From positions 1-40,020 of the forward strand of contig JAEYSJ010000112.1 of the NCBI GenBank assembly GCA_023434855.1: 40,020 bases of DNA, read 5' to 3'. Both the position numbers and the translations under genes were made by a program. The notes under the pieces were generated by a model. That model did not search any database. It was not told the origin of the DNA and saw nothing but the letters and a program-made list of their open reading frames with translations. How positions within the stretch are numbered: the first letter of the stretch is position 1; each line of letters begins with the position of its first letter. The DNA is from Bacillota bacterium (GTDB taxonomy: Bacteria; Bacillota_C; Negativicutes; JAEYSJ01). Positions 31,907 through 40,020 of this stretch are shown one piece after another.

Positions 31907-31940
31907 ATTTTACCACTTAATTGTGACAATAATGTTACAA
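31907..31940 (-). promoter_or_regulatory. Pho-box-like promoter 4 (39-aa peptide)
   Basis: Minus strand: TTGTAAC-ATTA-TTGTCAC (31923-31940), 10 nt, then -10 TAAAAT (31907-31912). Same geometry as the three others; the weakest half-site match of the set. Confidence 0.65.
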
Positions 31941-32043
31941 AATCTTCGAATTTAAAAATTTTTTATATAGCCAGTGCTCCAAATGAGCTGATGATACATA
32001 GATAAAATGTTATCACGCCAGTAATCCGTAGTTTATAATAAAA

Positions 32044-32073
32044 TACCCCGCCTCGGCTGGGTTAGGCGGAGTA
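32044..32073 (-). terminator. Isolated terminator-like hairpin
   Basis: Minus-strand stem TACTCCGCC / GGCGGGGTA (one mismatch) followed by TTTTATT. No minus-strand gene lies directly upstream of it, so it may stop antisense transcription towards the 39-aa gene promoter. Confidence 0.5.
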
Positions 32074-32292
32074 CAAGCAAAAAATTCAAAATCAATGTCT
32101 ACATAAATTATTTCCATGTTGTTTATGCTTTATGCAATGATACCCAAAGCTTGCAGCCAAAGCCATATAAATAATTTCCTTGGATTATTTAACCCCTGGA
32201 TGGATGAGTCGCAGGCCATTTTGGAATATTAATTTGCGTATTTGCGGATAATCTGGATAAATAGTAGGCAGTACATAGGAGGAAGTCATTTC

Positions 32293-32874
32293 ATGCAATC
32301 ATTTGATCATATCAACTTTATCGCTTTTACAGGAATATTCTGGTTTATATTTTGGATATATTGGATTACCGCCGCAAAAAATCCTAAGTCCGTCCGTCGT
32401 CAAAATCATAAAGAACAAGCTTTTATCCTCATCAGGTTAGCCGTTTGTTTTGCGTTAGTTTATATGCCGCAATTTTCCCTAGGCTGGTTAGGATATCAAC
32501 TAATAGTAAAAGGTGTTGCGACAGGTCTGGCCGGCAATTTCATTTGTGCAATAGGACTACTATTTGCCGTCTGGGCGCGACGGACTATAAATTCAAATTG
32601 GAACGATACTACTGCTTTAACAAAGCGGCATAAACTGGTACAGCAAGGACCATATAGGTTAGTCCGCCACCCCATTTATACCGGACTGCTACTGATTTGG
32701 CTCGGATCAGCCATTACCCTTGGCGAAGCAAGAGGCTTTTTGGCATTAGTGATAACTTTTTGGGGACTTTGGAATAAGCTGCAACAAGAAGAAGCTCTTT
32801 TATGCCAGCAATATCCCATAAGGTACCCCGAATATAAACAGAAAGTAAAGACCTTAATCCCGTTTTTATTGTAG
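32293..32874 (+). CDS. Isoprenylcysteine carboxyl methyltransferase-family membrane protein
   Basis: About 193 residues with four to five TM helices (e.g. INFIAFTGIFWFIFWIYWI and GLAGNFICAIGLLFAVWA). The C-terminal catalytic region of the ICMT/PEMT superfamily is clear: KLVQQGPYRLVRHPIYTGLL (SAM and substrate site, with the RHP motif), then EEALLCQQYPIRYPEYKQKV. Bacterial members are probably SAM-dependent methyltransferases for lipids or isoprenoid-like membrane substrates; the actual substrate is unknown. ATG 32293 has AGGAGG 10 nt upstream and is chosen over ATG 32242. It is not obviously linked to its neighbours. Confidence 0.85.
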   Translation: MQSFDHINFIAFTGIFWFIFWIYWITAAKNPKSVRRQNHKEQAFILIRLAVCFALVYMPQFSLGWLGYQLIVKGVATGLAGNFICAIGLLFAVWARRTINSNWNDTTALTKRHKLVQQGPYRLVRHPIYTGLLLIWLGSAITLGEARGFLALVITFWGLWNKLQQEEALLCQQYPIRYPEYKQKVKTLIPFLL

Positions 32875-32930
32875 ACTTATGTAAAATCCGTTTGTTGAAA
32901 ATTTAAAATAAACCGAAAGGAGGTAGTCAA

Positions 32931-33362
32931 ATGAAGCCAAGATGTATATGCTTAAGTTTTGTCTTACTTTTGTTAATCACCTTTTTTTCAGGATGTTCCG
33001 CAAAACAAGCCAGCAACGCCGAAATTAAAAATTCGGCTGATGCAATTACTGAAGAAATACTTGTCGGCATGAATGAGGATAACTATGAAAAGTTTTCCGC
33101 AAACTTCGACCAAAAAATGAAAGACACGCTTACAGCAGAAAAGTTTAAAAATATCAATGCGGAAATTAAAGCAAAGATCGGTGAATACATTTCCAAGGAA
33201 TATTTTAATACTGAGACAAAAGATTCGTATTCGATAATAATTTATAAAGCTAAATTCTCCAAAGAAACTGATGATGTTATTGTTCGGACAGTATTGAGCG
33301 AAAGCAACGGAAAAATATATGTTTCCGGATTTTGGTTAGACTCTCTTACGCTTCGCCAGTGA
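32931..33362 (+). CDS. DUF3887-type lipoprotein
   Basis: 143 residues. The signal peptide has the lipobox FSGC with lipid-attachment Cys22. The mature part (SADAITEEILVGMNEDNYEKFSANFD, then KIGEYISKEYF, IIYKAKFSKETDDVIVRTVL) matches the DUF3887 pattern, a small alpha/beta fold of unknown function anchored outside the membrane. The ATG has AAAGGAGG 7 nt upstream. The last residues (LTLRQ) lie against a hairpin-rich remnant, so the natural C-terminus may have been altered by an insertion. Possibly cotranscribed with the methyltransferase 56 nt upstream. Confidence 0.8.
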   Translation: MKPRCICLSFVLLLLITFFSGCSAKQASNAEIKNSADAITEEILVGMNEDNYEKFSANFDQKMKDTLTAEKFKNINAEIKAKIGEYISKEYFNTETKDSYSIIIYKAKFSKETDDVIVRTVLSESNGKIYVSGFWLDSLTLRQ

Positions 33363-33455
33363 ACTCTTCCAGCTAACGCTGAACATTCGGGACTTCGATG
33401 GGGGACTCTAACCCCCATCGAAGCAGCAAATTGGAACTTCCACTTATAGAAGTGG
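33363..33455. mobile_element. Hairpin-rich remnant, possibly an insertion-sequence end
   Basis: Three successive hairpins in under 100 bp: CAGC/GCTG (~33370-33381), a perfect 12-bp stem CTTCGATGGGGG / CCCCCATCGAAG (33393-33423), and CCACTT/AAGTGG (33440-33455). Subterminal hairpins with G/C-rich stems are typical of IS200/IS605-type ends. No transposase remains. The large hairpin may also stop transcription between the converging DUF3887 and lutC genes, though it has no T tract. Confidence 0.45.
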
Positions 33456-33476
33456 GGTCTTGGAATTAAAATGAAA

Positions 33477-34169
33477 CTAGTTATCAAGAATAATCGTCCA
33501 CACCCGGCAAGGGCCGTGAACACCAATGGAAAGATCCATTTCAATATCCGATGTCCGGCTGGGACCGGTAATAAAATCAACTGAAGCAGGTAGATTGTTC
33601 CCACCTTTTCGATTACTAAGATCGCGCATGACTGTGCTCATAGTGGCAACAAGATTAGCCCTCTTAAATACGGCAATATGTGCCGCCGGCAAAATACTGA
33701 CAGCTCTCCCCTGGGATGGCTGACTAAATAAAGCCAGTGTACCGGTATAGCCAATGGCATAGTCCGCCCAGGTGATACCGACATCGGCTTTTTCGGCAGC
33801 CTCAATTAATTCCCGCCCCGGCCGTCCGGGAGACCAATAATCTATTTTTATACCTGCATTCTCAATATGAACATATTCCTTCAATTCTGGATGATCCCAT
33901 ATAATTACCCTTTTAGCCTTAAGCTCCTGCAGCCAAATATTAATTTGCCTTGATGCATCCTTACTGTCTCCGGCAAGATATACCCGGCCGCTCAGGACCT
34001 CCAGGTTGTTTTTAAACATCTCAAAAATCTGATCGTCCTCAAATTTTTGATCTTTCCAAAAAACCGGCGGACCAGTCTCGTCGCGCCCCGGAGGATCAGC
34101 CAATAGGTGTTTTCGGCCTATTGCTGCGGCAACATTGTGCAAAAATTTCTGTTCTCTGTCCCTGAACAT
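33477..34169 (-). CDS. lutC: Lactate utilisation protein C (LUD domain)
   Basis: 230-residue LUD-domain protein of the LutC/YkgG family, third component of the LutABC complex that oxidises L-lactate to pyruvate. Typical features are KRVIIWDHPELKEY, VGITWADYAIGYTGTLAL and the C-terminal FITGPSRTSDIEMDLSIGVHGP, which LUD proteins share. It has no Fe-S Cys clusters, as expected. ATG 34169 has GGTGG 4-7 nt upstream, 26 nt after the lutB stop. Confidence 0.9.
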   Translation of the reverse strand: MFRDREQKFLHNVAAAIGRKHLLADPPGRDETGPPVFWKDQKFEDDQIFEMFKNNLEVLSGRVYLAGDSKDASRQINIWLQELKAKRVIIWDHPELKEYVHIENAGIKIDYWSPGRPGRELIEAAEKADVGITWADYAIGYTGTLALFSQPSQGRAVSILPAAHIAVFKRANLVATMSTVMRDLSNRKGGNNLPASVDFITGPSRTSDIEMDLSIGVHGPCRVWTIILDN

Positions 34170-34194
34170 TTAGCCACCACCAACTTTTTAGATT

Positions 34195-35604
34195 CTAGGG
34201 TTTTTCCTGCCAGACATTCCGGAAGGTCTTATTCGCCGCTGCCGGGAAATACCGGGAATTTGTCCAGTTGGATAAAGGCGGCGGTCCCGCTTTGATGTAA
34301 CAGTTATCGACAAAAGGCTTCTGCGCAATTGCAGCCACCTTCATGGCAAATTTATACCTGCCAGGCAGCTTGAAAAAACGCCGCCACATGCCAAAGCTGA
34401 GGCGTTCCAGAGTTTGGGCGTATCCAGCATCAACCCGTTTTCGTCTGAGCTTTATTAGCAAGTCCTGTATGGGAATTTTCATGGGGCAAACGTTGCTGCA
34501 CGCGGCACAAAGAGTAGATGCATAGGACAGTTCTCCCCAAAAGTTCAGGTCATTTTCCAGAAGTGGTGTCAGCACAGCGCCGATTGGTCCTCCGTATACT
34601 GATCCATAAGCATGTCCGCCAATCTGCCGGTATACCGGACAAACATTAAAACAAGCGCCGCAGCGAATACAATGAAGCACCTGGTGAAACTCAGGGTCAG
34701 CCAAAATACGTGACCGTCCATTGTCTACGATTACCAGGTGAAATTCTTCCGGTCCTTCAGCCTCTCCCGTCCGGCGCGGCCCATGAATTATTGATACATA
34801 GCTGGTTAACTTCTGTCCGGTGGCGCTTCTGGGCAACAAACTTAAAAAGACTTCCAGGTCTGCAAAAGTAGGTACTATTCGCTCCATGCCCATTACGGAA
34901 ATCAGTACTTTGGGGATGGTAGTAACCATCCTGGCATTGCCTTCATTAGTCACCAGCGATATGGCCCCAGTTTCGGCAACTGCGAAATTACAACCGGTAA
35001 TCCCTATATCGGCTTTCAGAAATTCACCGCGCAGTGTCTTACGAGCAAAGGCAGTCAGCGTAGGAGTATCTGCCTCCATTTTTCCTCTGGCTGCTTTGCT
35101 GAATAATTCGGCAATCTGATTGCGATTTTTATGAATGGCCGGCACGATGATATGGGAAGGCTTTTCCCTGGCTAACTGCAAAATATATTCGGCCAGATCG
35201 GTTTCCAAAACTTCAATTTTTCCCTGCCGGATGGTTTCATTAAGTTGAATCTCCTCGGTAATCATAGACTTGCTTTTTACGACCAGCTTGGCTTTATGTT
35301 GTTTGCATATACAGGCAATTGCATTCTTGGCTTCAGCCGCATTCTGGGCAAAATGTACATGGCCGCCGTTTTTACGGACACTTTCCGCCAGTTGACTCAA
35401 ATAGAAATCCAAATTTTCCAGCGTGTGCCGGCGAATGCACTTACCCCGCTCCCGCCAGTCATCCCAATGATCCAGTTCTTTACTGGCTTTTTCTTTATTG
35501 CCTGACAACAGATCGACCGCTTTGCGGACTGCTCTTCGCATCTGTTCGTCTTTTAATGCCTTGCATGCTCTATCGCGAAAATGTAATGCCGGCTTGCGAC
35601 TCAT
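34195..35604 (-). CDS. lutB: Lactate utilisation iron-sulfur protein B
   Basis: 469 residues. A LUD domain (~60-300; ADIGITGCNFAVAETGAISLVTNEGNARM, then HGPRRTGEAEGPEEFH) is followed by two 4Fe-4S motifs: CIRCGACFNVCPVYR and CAACSNVCPMKIP. A C-terminal DUF3390 segment (~380-460; FGMWRRFFKLPGRYKFAMK) completes the standard LutB layout. It probably passes electrons between LutA and LutC in the cytosol. The start ATG overlaps the lutA stop (ATGA), with GAGGGG 8 nt upstream. Confidence 0.93.
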   Translation of the reverse strand: MSRKPALHFRDRACKALKDEQMRRAVRKAVDLLSGNKEKASKELDHWDDWRERGKCIRRHTLENLDFYLSQLAESVRKNGGHVHFAQNAAEAKNAIACICKQHKAKLVVKSKSMITEEIQLNETIRQGKIEVLETDLAEYILQLAREKPSHIIVPAIHKNRNQIAELFSKAARGKMEADTPTLTAFARKTLRGEFLKADIGITGCNFAVAETGAISLVTNEGNARMVTTIPKVLISVMGMERIVPTFADLEVFLSLLPRSATGQKLTSYVSIIHGPRRTGEAEGPEEFHLVIVDNGRSRILADPEFHQVLHCIRCGACFNVCPVYRQIGGHAYGSVYGGPIGAVLTPLLENDLNFWGELSYASTLCAACSNVCPMKIPIQDLLIKLRRKRVDAGYAQTLERLSFGMWRRFFKLPGRYKFAMKVAAIAQKPFVDNCYIKAGPPPLSNWTNSRYFPAAANKTFRNVWQEKP

Positions 35605-36329
35605 GCGTTCATCCCCTCGTCAAGAAGTTGGGCAATATGCATTACCCGTACTTTTAAACCTTGTTTCTTAAGTCTGCCGCCAATATTCATCAGACAACCG
35701 AGGTCGGTCCCTACCAGTACTTCCGCGCCGGTCCCGGCAATGGCAGCCACTTTCTCATCTACCATTGCCTCTGATATTTCCGGCATTTTTACGGAAAAAG
35801 TACCGCCGAAACCGCAGCATAAATCCTCATGTGGCAATGGAATGAACGTAAGGTCTCTGACATTATTCAGCAAGGTGCGGACATCCTCATCGATACCTAA
35901 AAACCGCCGTGCATGGCAGCTGGAGTGGTATGTTACCCTATAGGGAAAATAGGCCCCCACATTTTTTACTTCCAATACCTTCACCAAGAATTGACTAAAC
36001 TCATGTGTCTTTTTAAGCAAGTCATTGGCCATCTCATAATGTTGCGCGTCCCTGCCAAAAAGTACAGGATAAAATTTCTGCATTGCCGCCAGACATGAAC
36101 CGGACGGAGTAACCACATACTGACTGTCTTTAAATGCATGCAGCATTGTTGTCGCCACCGTTCTGGCATCATCCCAGTAGCCGCTGTTGATTGCCGGCTG
36201 ACCGCAACAGGTTTGGTCAGGCGGGAAGTCCAATTGAACGCCTTGTTTTTTCAGAACCCTAACCAGAGCTTCCCCCACCCGGGGATAAAAACTGTCACAG
36301 ATGCAAGTAATAAAAATTGATACCTTCAC
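35601..36329 (-). CDS. lutA: Lactate utilisation protein A (CCG-domain)
   Basis: 242 residues with two CCG domains: an N-terminal ITCICDSFYPRVGEA and TCCGQPAINSGY pair, and a C-terminal YHSSCHARRFLGI and DLCCGFGGTFSVKMPEIS pair. These Cys bind Fe-S or zinc in LutA, GlpC and HdrB-type proteins. It is the first gene of lutABC. The start is GTG at 36329 with GGAGG 9 nt upstream. No LutR regulator or lactate permease is next to the operon. Confidence 0.93.
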   Translation of the reverse strand: MKVSIFITCICDSFYPRVGEALVRVLKKQGVQLDFPPDQTCCGQPAINSGYWDDARTVATTMLHAFKDSQYVVTPSGSCLAAMQKFYPVLFGRDAQHYEMANDLLKKTHEFSQFLVKVLEVKNVGAYFPYRVTYHSSCHARRFLGIDEDVRTLLNNVRDLTFIPLPHEDLCCGFGGTFSVKMPEISEAMVDEKVAAIAGTGAEVLVGTDLGCLMNIGGRLKKQGLKVRVMHIAQLLDEGMNA

Positions 36330-36418
36330 ACATGCAGTCCTCCATTTGCTAATATATAGACATCGTTTAGGTTAATCATATTATCCGATATATACGCCAG
36401 TCTTATCCACAACAAGCA

Positions 36419-36453
36419 AGCGTCCCTCAGTGCTGTTAAGCCTGAAGGACGCT
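36419..36453 (-). terminator. Weak terminator of addA
   Basis: Minus-strand stem AGCGTCCTTCAGG / CTGAGGGACGCT (imperfect), loop of about 10 nt, with the tail TGTTG rather than a T run. It lies 14 nt after the addA stop and before the lutA promoter region. Confidence 0.6.
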
Positions 36454-36466
36454 GTGCAAAGTGCTT

Positions 36467-39400
36467 TTATATTTTTATACTTTCCCTGGTACTGAATACG
36501 TATAAATACTTTTCTATCACCTTTTGCTGTAAGATAGTTTCTACCGCTTCGGCGTAAATATTTAACTGAGTGGCATATCTGTCAACTAATTCGGCACCGG
36601 TTTTAACCCTGTCGGTTTTATAATCCAACAGCACCAGTCCATTTTTTTCGGCAAACAATACATCGATAATCCCTTGAACGAAAATACCTTCACCTGCTCC
36701 ATAAAGCTCAGGATAAAAACGCTCGGCCGGCAGCATTAAACTAAAAGGCAGTTCCCGGCGTACCTGTGGAGCACAGCACATGCGCTGACCCAGATTGCCG
36801 GCAAAAAATGCCGCGATGGCACCAACATCTACCGCTGCGGCCTGTTCAGCCAGCAATTTTTCCCGGGAAACCATAGTTTGCAGTTGCTTTACCAGACCCG
36901 CTTCACTTAGATCACCTGTCAGGCTAACATGCTGCATTACGGTGTGCATTACAGTACCAAGCTCAACGGCCGTCATTCCGTCATTCTCCTGCATAAAGCG
37001 CGGCCGGGTAATAGCAGAAGGGCGCTCAAAAAGCTGCTGCCCACCCACAAAACTTTCTTCGGCCAATACTTCAAACCGTCGTTTTATTTCCGTAACTGAC
37101 AATTTAGCCGGCTTACCGACAGCCTGGGCAAAAGGATATTGCCACCCCAGTACCTTTTCCGCCCAGCCGGAGCTTTCTCCGGCAGCTACCGGTTCCAGCT
37201 GCCTTACCTGTGCAAGCAGCGGCCTATCAGTATTAATATCCTCAGCCGGCTGGACCAGTTCATCCCGCTTGATGATTGTGATTGCCCAGCGGGATGGATC
37301 AATAGCCAGCGGCCCAGTTGCTTCCTCACCACAACCTCCATATTCCCTGAGAGCATTACCCGTTGCGTGGCGCGCTACTGCCGGGCACAGCCAGTCAAGA
37401 TAGCACTTGGCCCCGGCGACAACTGAATCAGGCAATGCCGGTGGTACCCTTCCGGCTGTTTGGCACCACTCAGCCGCTTTTTTTGCCAATTTACCTGACG
37501 ATCCAACCAATATGAGTTTTTCCCGTGCCCTGGTTAAAGCTACATAGAGAATGCGCAATTCCTCCGCTTTTGCTTCCATATTAAGTTTATGAGCAATACC
37601 GTGCCGGGCAAGAGTGGGATAACGAAACCTTAATTCCGGATTGGTGACAAAAGGACCAACTCCCAGTTTTTTATGGCATAATACCAACGCGTTACTGTCC
37701 TGTAAATTAAAGCCTTTTCCCAGATCGGCCACAAATACAACAGGGAATTCCAAGCCCTTGCTTTTATGGATACTCATTACCCGTACCACATCTTCACTTT
37801 CTCCCAGGGCTCTGGCCACTGCAAGATCAGATCCCCGGTCCTGCATCCGGTCGATAAATCGTATAAAACGGAACAGCCCCCGGAAGTTTGTGGCCTCATA
37901 CTGGCGGGCACGATCATATAACGCCCGCAAATTGGCTTGGCGCAGCATTCCCCCCGGCATGCCGCCTGCATAGTCATAATAGCCTGTATCCCGGTAAATC
38001 CGCCAGATAAGTTCAGGTACACTTTTGCGCCGGGAGAAGCTTCGCCATTGATTGAGTTGAATGACAAAAGCAGAGGCTTTTTGCTGCAACGCAATTTCTG
38101 CGCTACCGCCGGCTGCGCGCTCATCCTGAGCCGCAGCCAGCAAAGCGCTCCATAAATCCGCTTCCGGCCGGCAAAGACGTATCTCGGCCAGTTGGGCAGC
38201 TGTAAAACCTGCTGCCGGCGAACGCATTACTCCCGCCAGAGGGATATCTTGTCTGGGATTATCTATTATGCTTAATAAAGACAGCATAACCCGCACTTCA
38301 ACTTCTTGAAAATAGCCGGAATCCACCTCAGCATACACGGGTATGCCTGCCTGCCGCAGAACTTCCAGCATAATGCCTGCTTTCCCTTTTGTCGAGCGCA
38401 GCAATATGACAATATCGCGCCAAGTTAGCTGGCGATAATGCCTGGTGCTTTTATCGTAAACTTGATAGCCCCCGGCCATCAGTTCACTAATCCGCCGGAC
38501 AATCAAGCGGGCTTCCAGTTCAAAGCTGCTTATTTCTGCTTCATCTAACTCCGTGGCGGTGCTGCCGTCAGCAGGTGCGGGCATCTCAGCATCGTCGCCG
38601 TCCATATCGCCGTTTACTTCTCTTGCTTCTTTTCTGTCATCCCGCTCAATCAGGCATAATTCAACCGGACCATCCAGAATCGGCTGGTCGCTGTGCGGAT
38701 ATTCCGGTCCGGGATTAAGGCGTTCAGCATCGCCGTAACCCAATCCGGCCACTTTAGGTGACATTAACTGGGTGAACAAAAAGTTTACTCCATGCAATAT
38801 CCCGGCACGGCTGCGAAAGTTCTGGGCCAGATCTATGCGAATATATTGTTCCCCCAGCTTGGGATACCGGCAGTACTTATCCATAAATAGTTCCGGCTCT
38901 GCCAAACGGAAACGATAGATACTTTGTTTAACATCCCCTACCAGAAAAAGGTTGGGCTTGTCTGATCTGGCCACCAGCTGGAGGATAGTTTCCTGAACCC
39001 CGTTAGTGTCCTGATATTCATCTACCATTACCTCGGCATACTTTTCCCGTAAAGCACCGGCCACAGCGGAAGGTTTTACTTCGCCCGGCAACACGTCCTC
39101 TGCCAAAAGAATTCTTAGACAAAAATGTTCCAGATCGTTAAAATCTACAAGACCTTTAGAACGCTTAGTACCGGCAAATTTTTCGCCAAAGGCCATAACA
39201 AGTCCGGAGAGTGTTTCCACCAAGGGAGCTACTGACTGCATATCGGCCAGCATTTCTGCCTCAGGGCGGCAAAAAAACAGTTCTTTAATCTTTTTTACCT
39301 TGTCTTTTACCTTCTGTCGCTCTTTCTGATACCATTCCCTGACCTCTTTGGCCGTTCCTTTAGGGGCTGAAGACAGCTTGCCAAATTCCTGACAGGCTGC

Positions 39401-40020
39401 CACTCCGGCCAGCTGCCCCCAGGAATGACCTGCTGCGCCAATAAGGTCATCTAAGACCACCCTGTCGGCATTAAAAGTTTCACTATACACTGCCGGATTG
39501 CCTGGCTTTACTGCCTCCTGCCCTAAAGCATCAATAAGATCCCGGGCCTGCTCCAACTCAAGTATTATTTTTTCGCGTATAAGTTCAGACCAGGGAGTGT
39601 CGTCAATGCCCGTGCCGGCTGGCAGAAGAAAAGCGTCTTTTAAACCGTTCAGCCAATGATCCGGCCAGGGATGGCTGCGGGAAAAATCGTACAAACCCAG
39701 CACCAGCCTATATAAGGCCTCATCATTATGTTCATCACTATAATGTTCTATAAACTGCAAAAATGCAAGATCGCCACAGGCATACCTTTCTTCAAACAAA
39801 CTTTCCAGCACATCTGCCTTTAACAAATTGATTTCCGCCTCGCCGGCAATACGAAATTTGGGGTCCAGGTCCAGCAGATGGAAGTGCTGCCTGACAATAT
39901 TCTGACAGAAAGAATGAATAGTAGAAATTGAAGCTGATCCCAGCATTACCATTTGCCGTTCAATGTGCCTGGACCGGGGCTGAGTTTTCAACGCATCAGC
40001 CAGGGCCGTGCCAATACGGG
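36467..40020 (-). CDS. addA: ATP-dependent helicase/nuclease subunit A (partial, N-terminus outside window)
   Basis: Over 1180 residues are visible; the frame stays open to the window edge and already reads RIGTALADALKTQPRSRH, a normal AddA segment, so about 60-90 N-terminal residues including Walker A lie beyond. Helicase motifs are Ia ASISTIHSFC, II VMVDEYQDTNG, III LFLVGDVKQSIYRFR, IV IDLAQNFRSR, V VRVMSIHKSKGLEFPVVFV and VI LYVALTRAREKLIL. The C-terminal RecB-type nuclease has GIIDVLFAEKNGLVLLDYKT. With AddB, AddA processes double-strand breaks to Chi-recombinogenic ends. addB is expected upstream, outside this window. Confidence 0.96.
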   Translation of the reverse strand, partial: RIGTALADALKTQPRSRHIERQMVMLGSASISTIHSFCQNIVRQHFHLLDLDPKFRIAGEAEINLLKADVLESLFEERYACGDLAFLQFIEHYSDEHNDEALYRLVLGLYDFSRSHPWPDHWLNGLKDAFLLPAGTGIDDTPWSELIREKIILELEQARDLIDALGQEAVKPGNPAVYSETFNADRVVLDDLIGAAGHSWGQLAGVAACQEFGKLSSAPKGTAKEVREWYQKERQKVKDKVKKIKELFFCRPEAEMLADMQSVAPLVETLSGLVMAFGEKFAGTKRSKGLVDFNDLEHFCLRILLAEDVLPGEVKPSAVAGALREKYAEVMVDEYQDTNGVQETILQLVARSDKPNLFLVGDVKQSIYRFRLAEPELFMDKYCRYPKLGEQYIRIDLAQNFRSRAGILHGVNFLFTQLMSPKVAGLGYGDAERLNPGPEYPHSDQPILDGPVELCLIERDDRKEAREVNGDMDGDDAEMPAPADGSTATELDEAEISSFELEARLIVRRISELMAGGYQVYDKSTRHYRQLTWRDIVILLRSTKGKAGIMLEVLRQAGIPVYAEVDSGYFQEVEVRVMLSLLSIIDNPRQDIPLAGVMRSPAAGFTAAQLAEIRLCRPEADLWSALLAAAQDERAAGGSAEIALQQKASAFVIQLNQWRSFSRRKSVPELIWRIYRDTGYYDYAGGMPGGMLRQANLRALYDRARQYEATNFRGLFRFIRFIDRMQDRGSDLAVARALGESEDVVRVMSIHKSKGLEFPVVFVADLGKGFNLQDSNALVLCHKKLGVGPFVTNPELRFRYPTLARHGIAHKLNMEAKAEELRILYVALTRAREKLILVGSSGKLAKKAAEWCQTAGRVPPALPDSVVAGAKCYLDWLCPAVARHATGNALREYGGCGEEATGPLAIDPSRWAITIIKRDELVQPAEDINTDRPLLAQVRQLEPVAAGESSGWAEKVLGWQYPFAQAVGKPAKLSVTEIKRRFEVLAEESFVGGQQLFERPSAITRPRFMQENDGMTAVELGTVMHTVMQHVSLTGDLSEAGLVKQLQTMVSREKLLAEQAAAVDVGAIAAFFAGNLGQRMCCAPQVRRELPFSLMLPAERFYPELYGAGEGIFVQGIIDVLFAEKNGLVLLDYKTDRVKTGAELVDRYATQLNIYAEAVETILQQKVIEKYLYVFSTRESIKI

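Larger units (their letters stand above)
31798..32292. other. Gene-free stretch between 39-aa peptide and methyltransferase
   Basis: This contains the leader and Pho-box-like promoter 4 (31907-31940), an isolated terminator-like hairpin (32044-32073) and the ribosome binding site of the 32293 gene (AGGAGG ~32278). I see no other gene. The frame at 31655-32005 on the plus strand has no ribosome binding site and opposes the 39-aa gene. Confidence 0.6.

Noticed and set aside
31655..32005. 116-codon plus-strand frame
   Set aside because: It lies antisense to the 39-aa gene and its promoter, lacks a ribosome binding site and reads as random.
32445..32633. Short frames inside the methyltransferase and other large genes
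   Set aside because: They are shadows in other frames of well supported genes.

Overview
The window looks like a chromosomal segment of a Gram-positive-lineage anaerobe, and my best guess is a diderm Firmicute of the Negativicutes (Sporomusa/Pelosinus type). The reasons are the Bacillus-type LexA box in front of the DNA polymerase IV gene, AGGAGG-type ribosome binding sites before nearly every gene, frequent TTG/GTG starts, an AddA-type recombination nuclease, an AbrB regulator, and LPP20-type and PhoB-box-like elements that fit an organism with an outer membrane. The assignment is inference; no rRNA is present.

Layout. 1-2.25 kb: two translationally coupled exported proteins (LPP20-like, and LPP20-like plus TPR). 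2.3-7.8 kb (-): a complete oligopeptide/dipeptide ABC transporter, with a terminator-like hairpin between the binding-protein gene and the permeases. 8.1-12.0 kb: a YtpB/DUF2600 terpene-synthase-like protein, a PepT-like M20 peptidase, a YkuS-like small protein and SOS-controlled DNA polymerase IV. 12.1-12.7 kb (-): three serine tRNA genes with strong promoters and a terminator. 12.7-14.5 kb: a decayed zone with a short inverted-repeat element, a polysaccharide deacetylase, a 280-bp MITE-like element and the fossil of a TetR regulator behind an intact promoter-operator. 14.5-24.0 kb (+): a chemosensory operon (CheY-like, CheA, CheW, MCP, CheR, CheB) ending in a PAS hybrid histidine kinase and a second receiver protein. 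24.0-26.0 kb (-): a PAS histidine kinase preceded by a KaiB-fold protein, with no KaiC in view.

26-32.3 kb is the most unusual part. It contains a lysozyme-like protein, an AbrB regulator, two paralogous His/Trp-rich secreted proteins around a CAP-domain protein, several very short ORFs with good ribosome binding sites (37, 31 and 39 aa membrane peptides and a 34-aa peptide with 12 cysteines), and a candidate small RNA. Four minus-strand promoters here share one architecture: two TTGTCAC-like half-sites with 11-bp period, exactly 10 nt, then a -10 hexamer. This resembles a PhoB box and suggests that the peptides, one His-rich protein and the candidate sRNA form one local regulon. A second promoter family carries TTAGTAA-type repeats just downstream of the -10, and one of these also contains a Fur-box-like core in front of the Cys-rich peptide.

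32.3-40 kb: an isoprenylcysteine-methyltransferase-family membrane protein, a DUF3887 lipoprotein followed by a hairpin-rich insertion-element-like remnant, the lactate-utilisation operon lutABC (-), and addA (-), which runs off the right edge and therefore lacks its N-terminus here.
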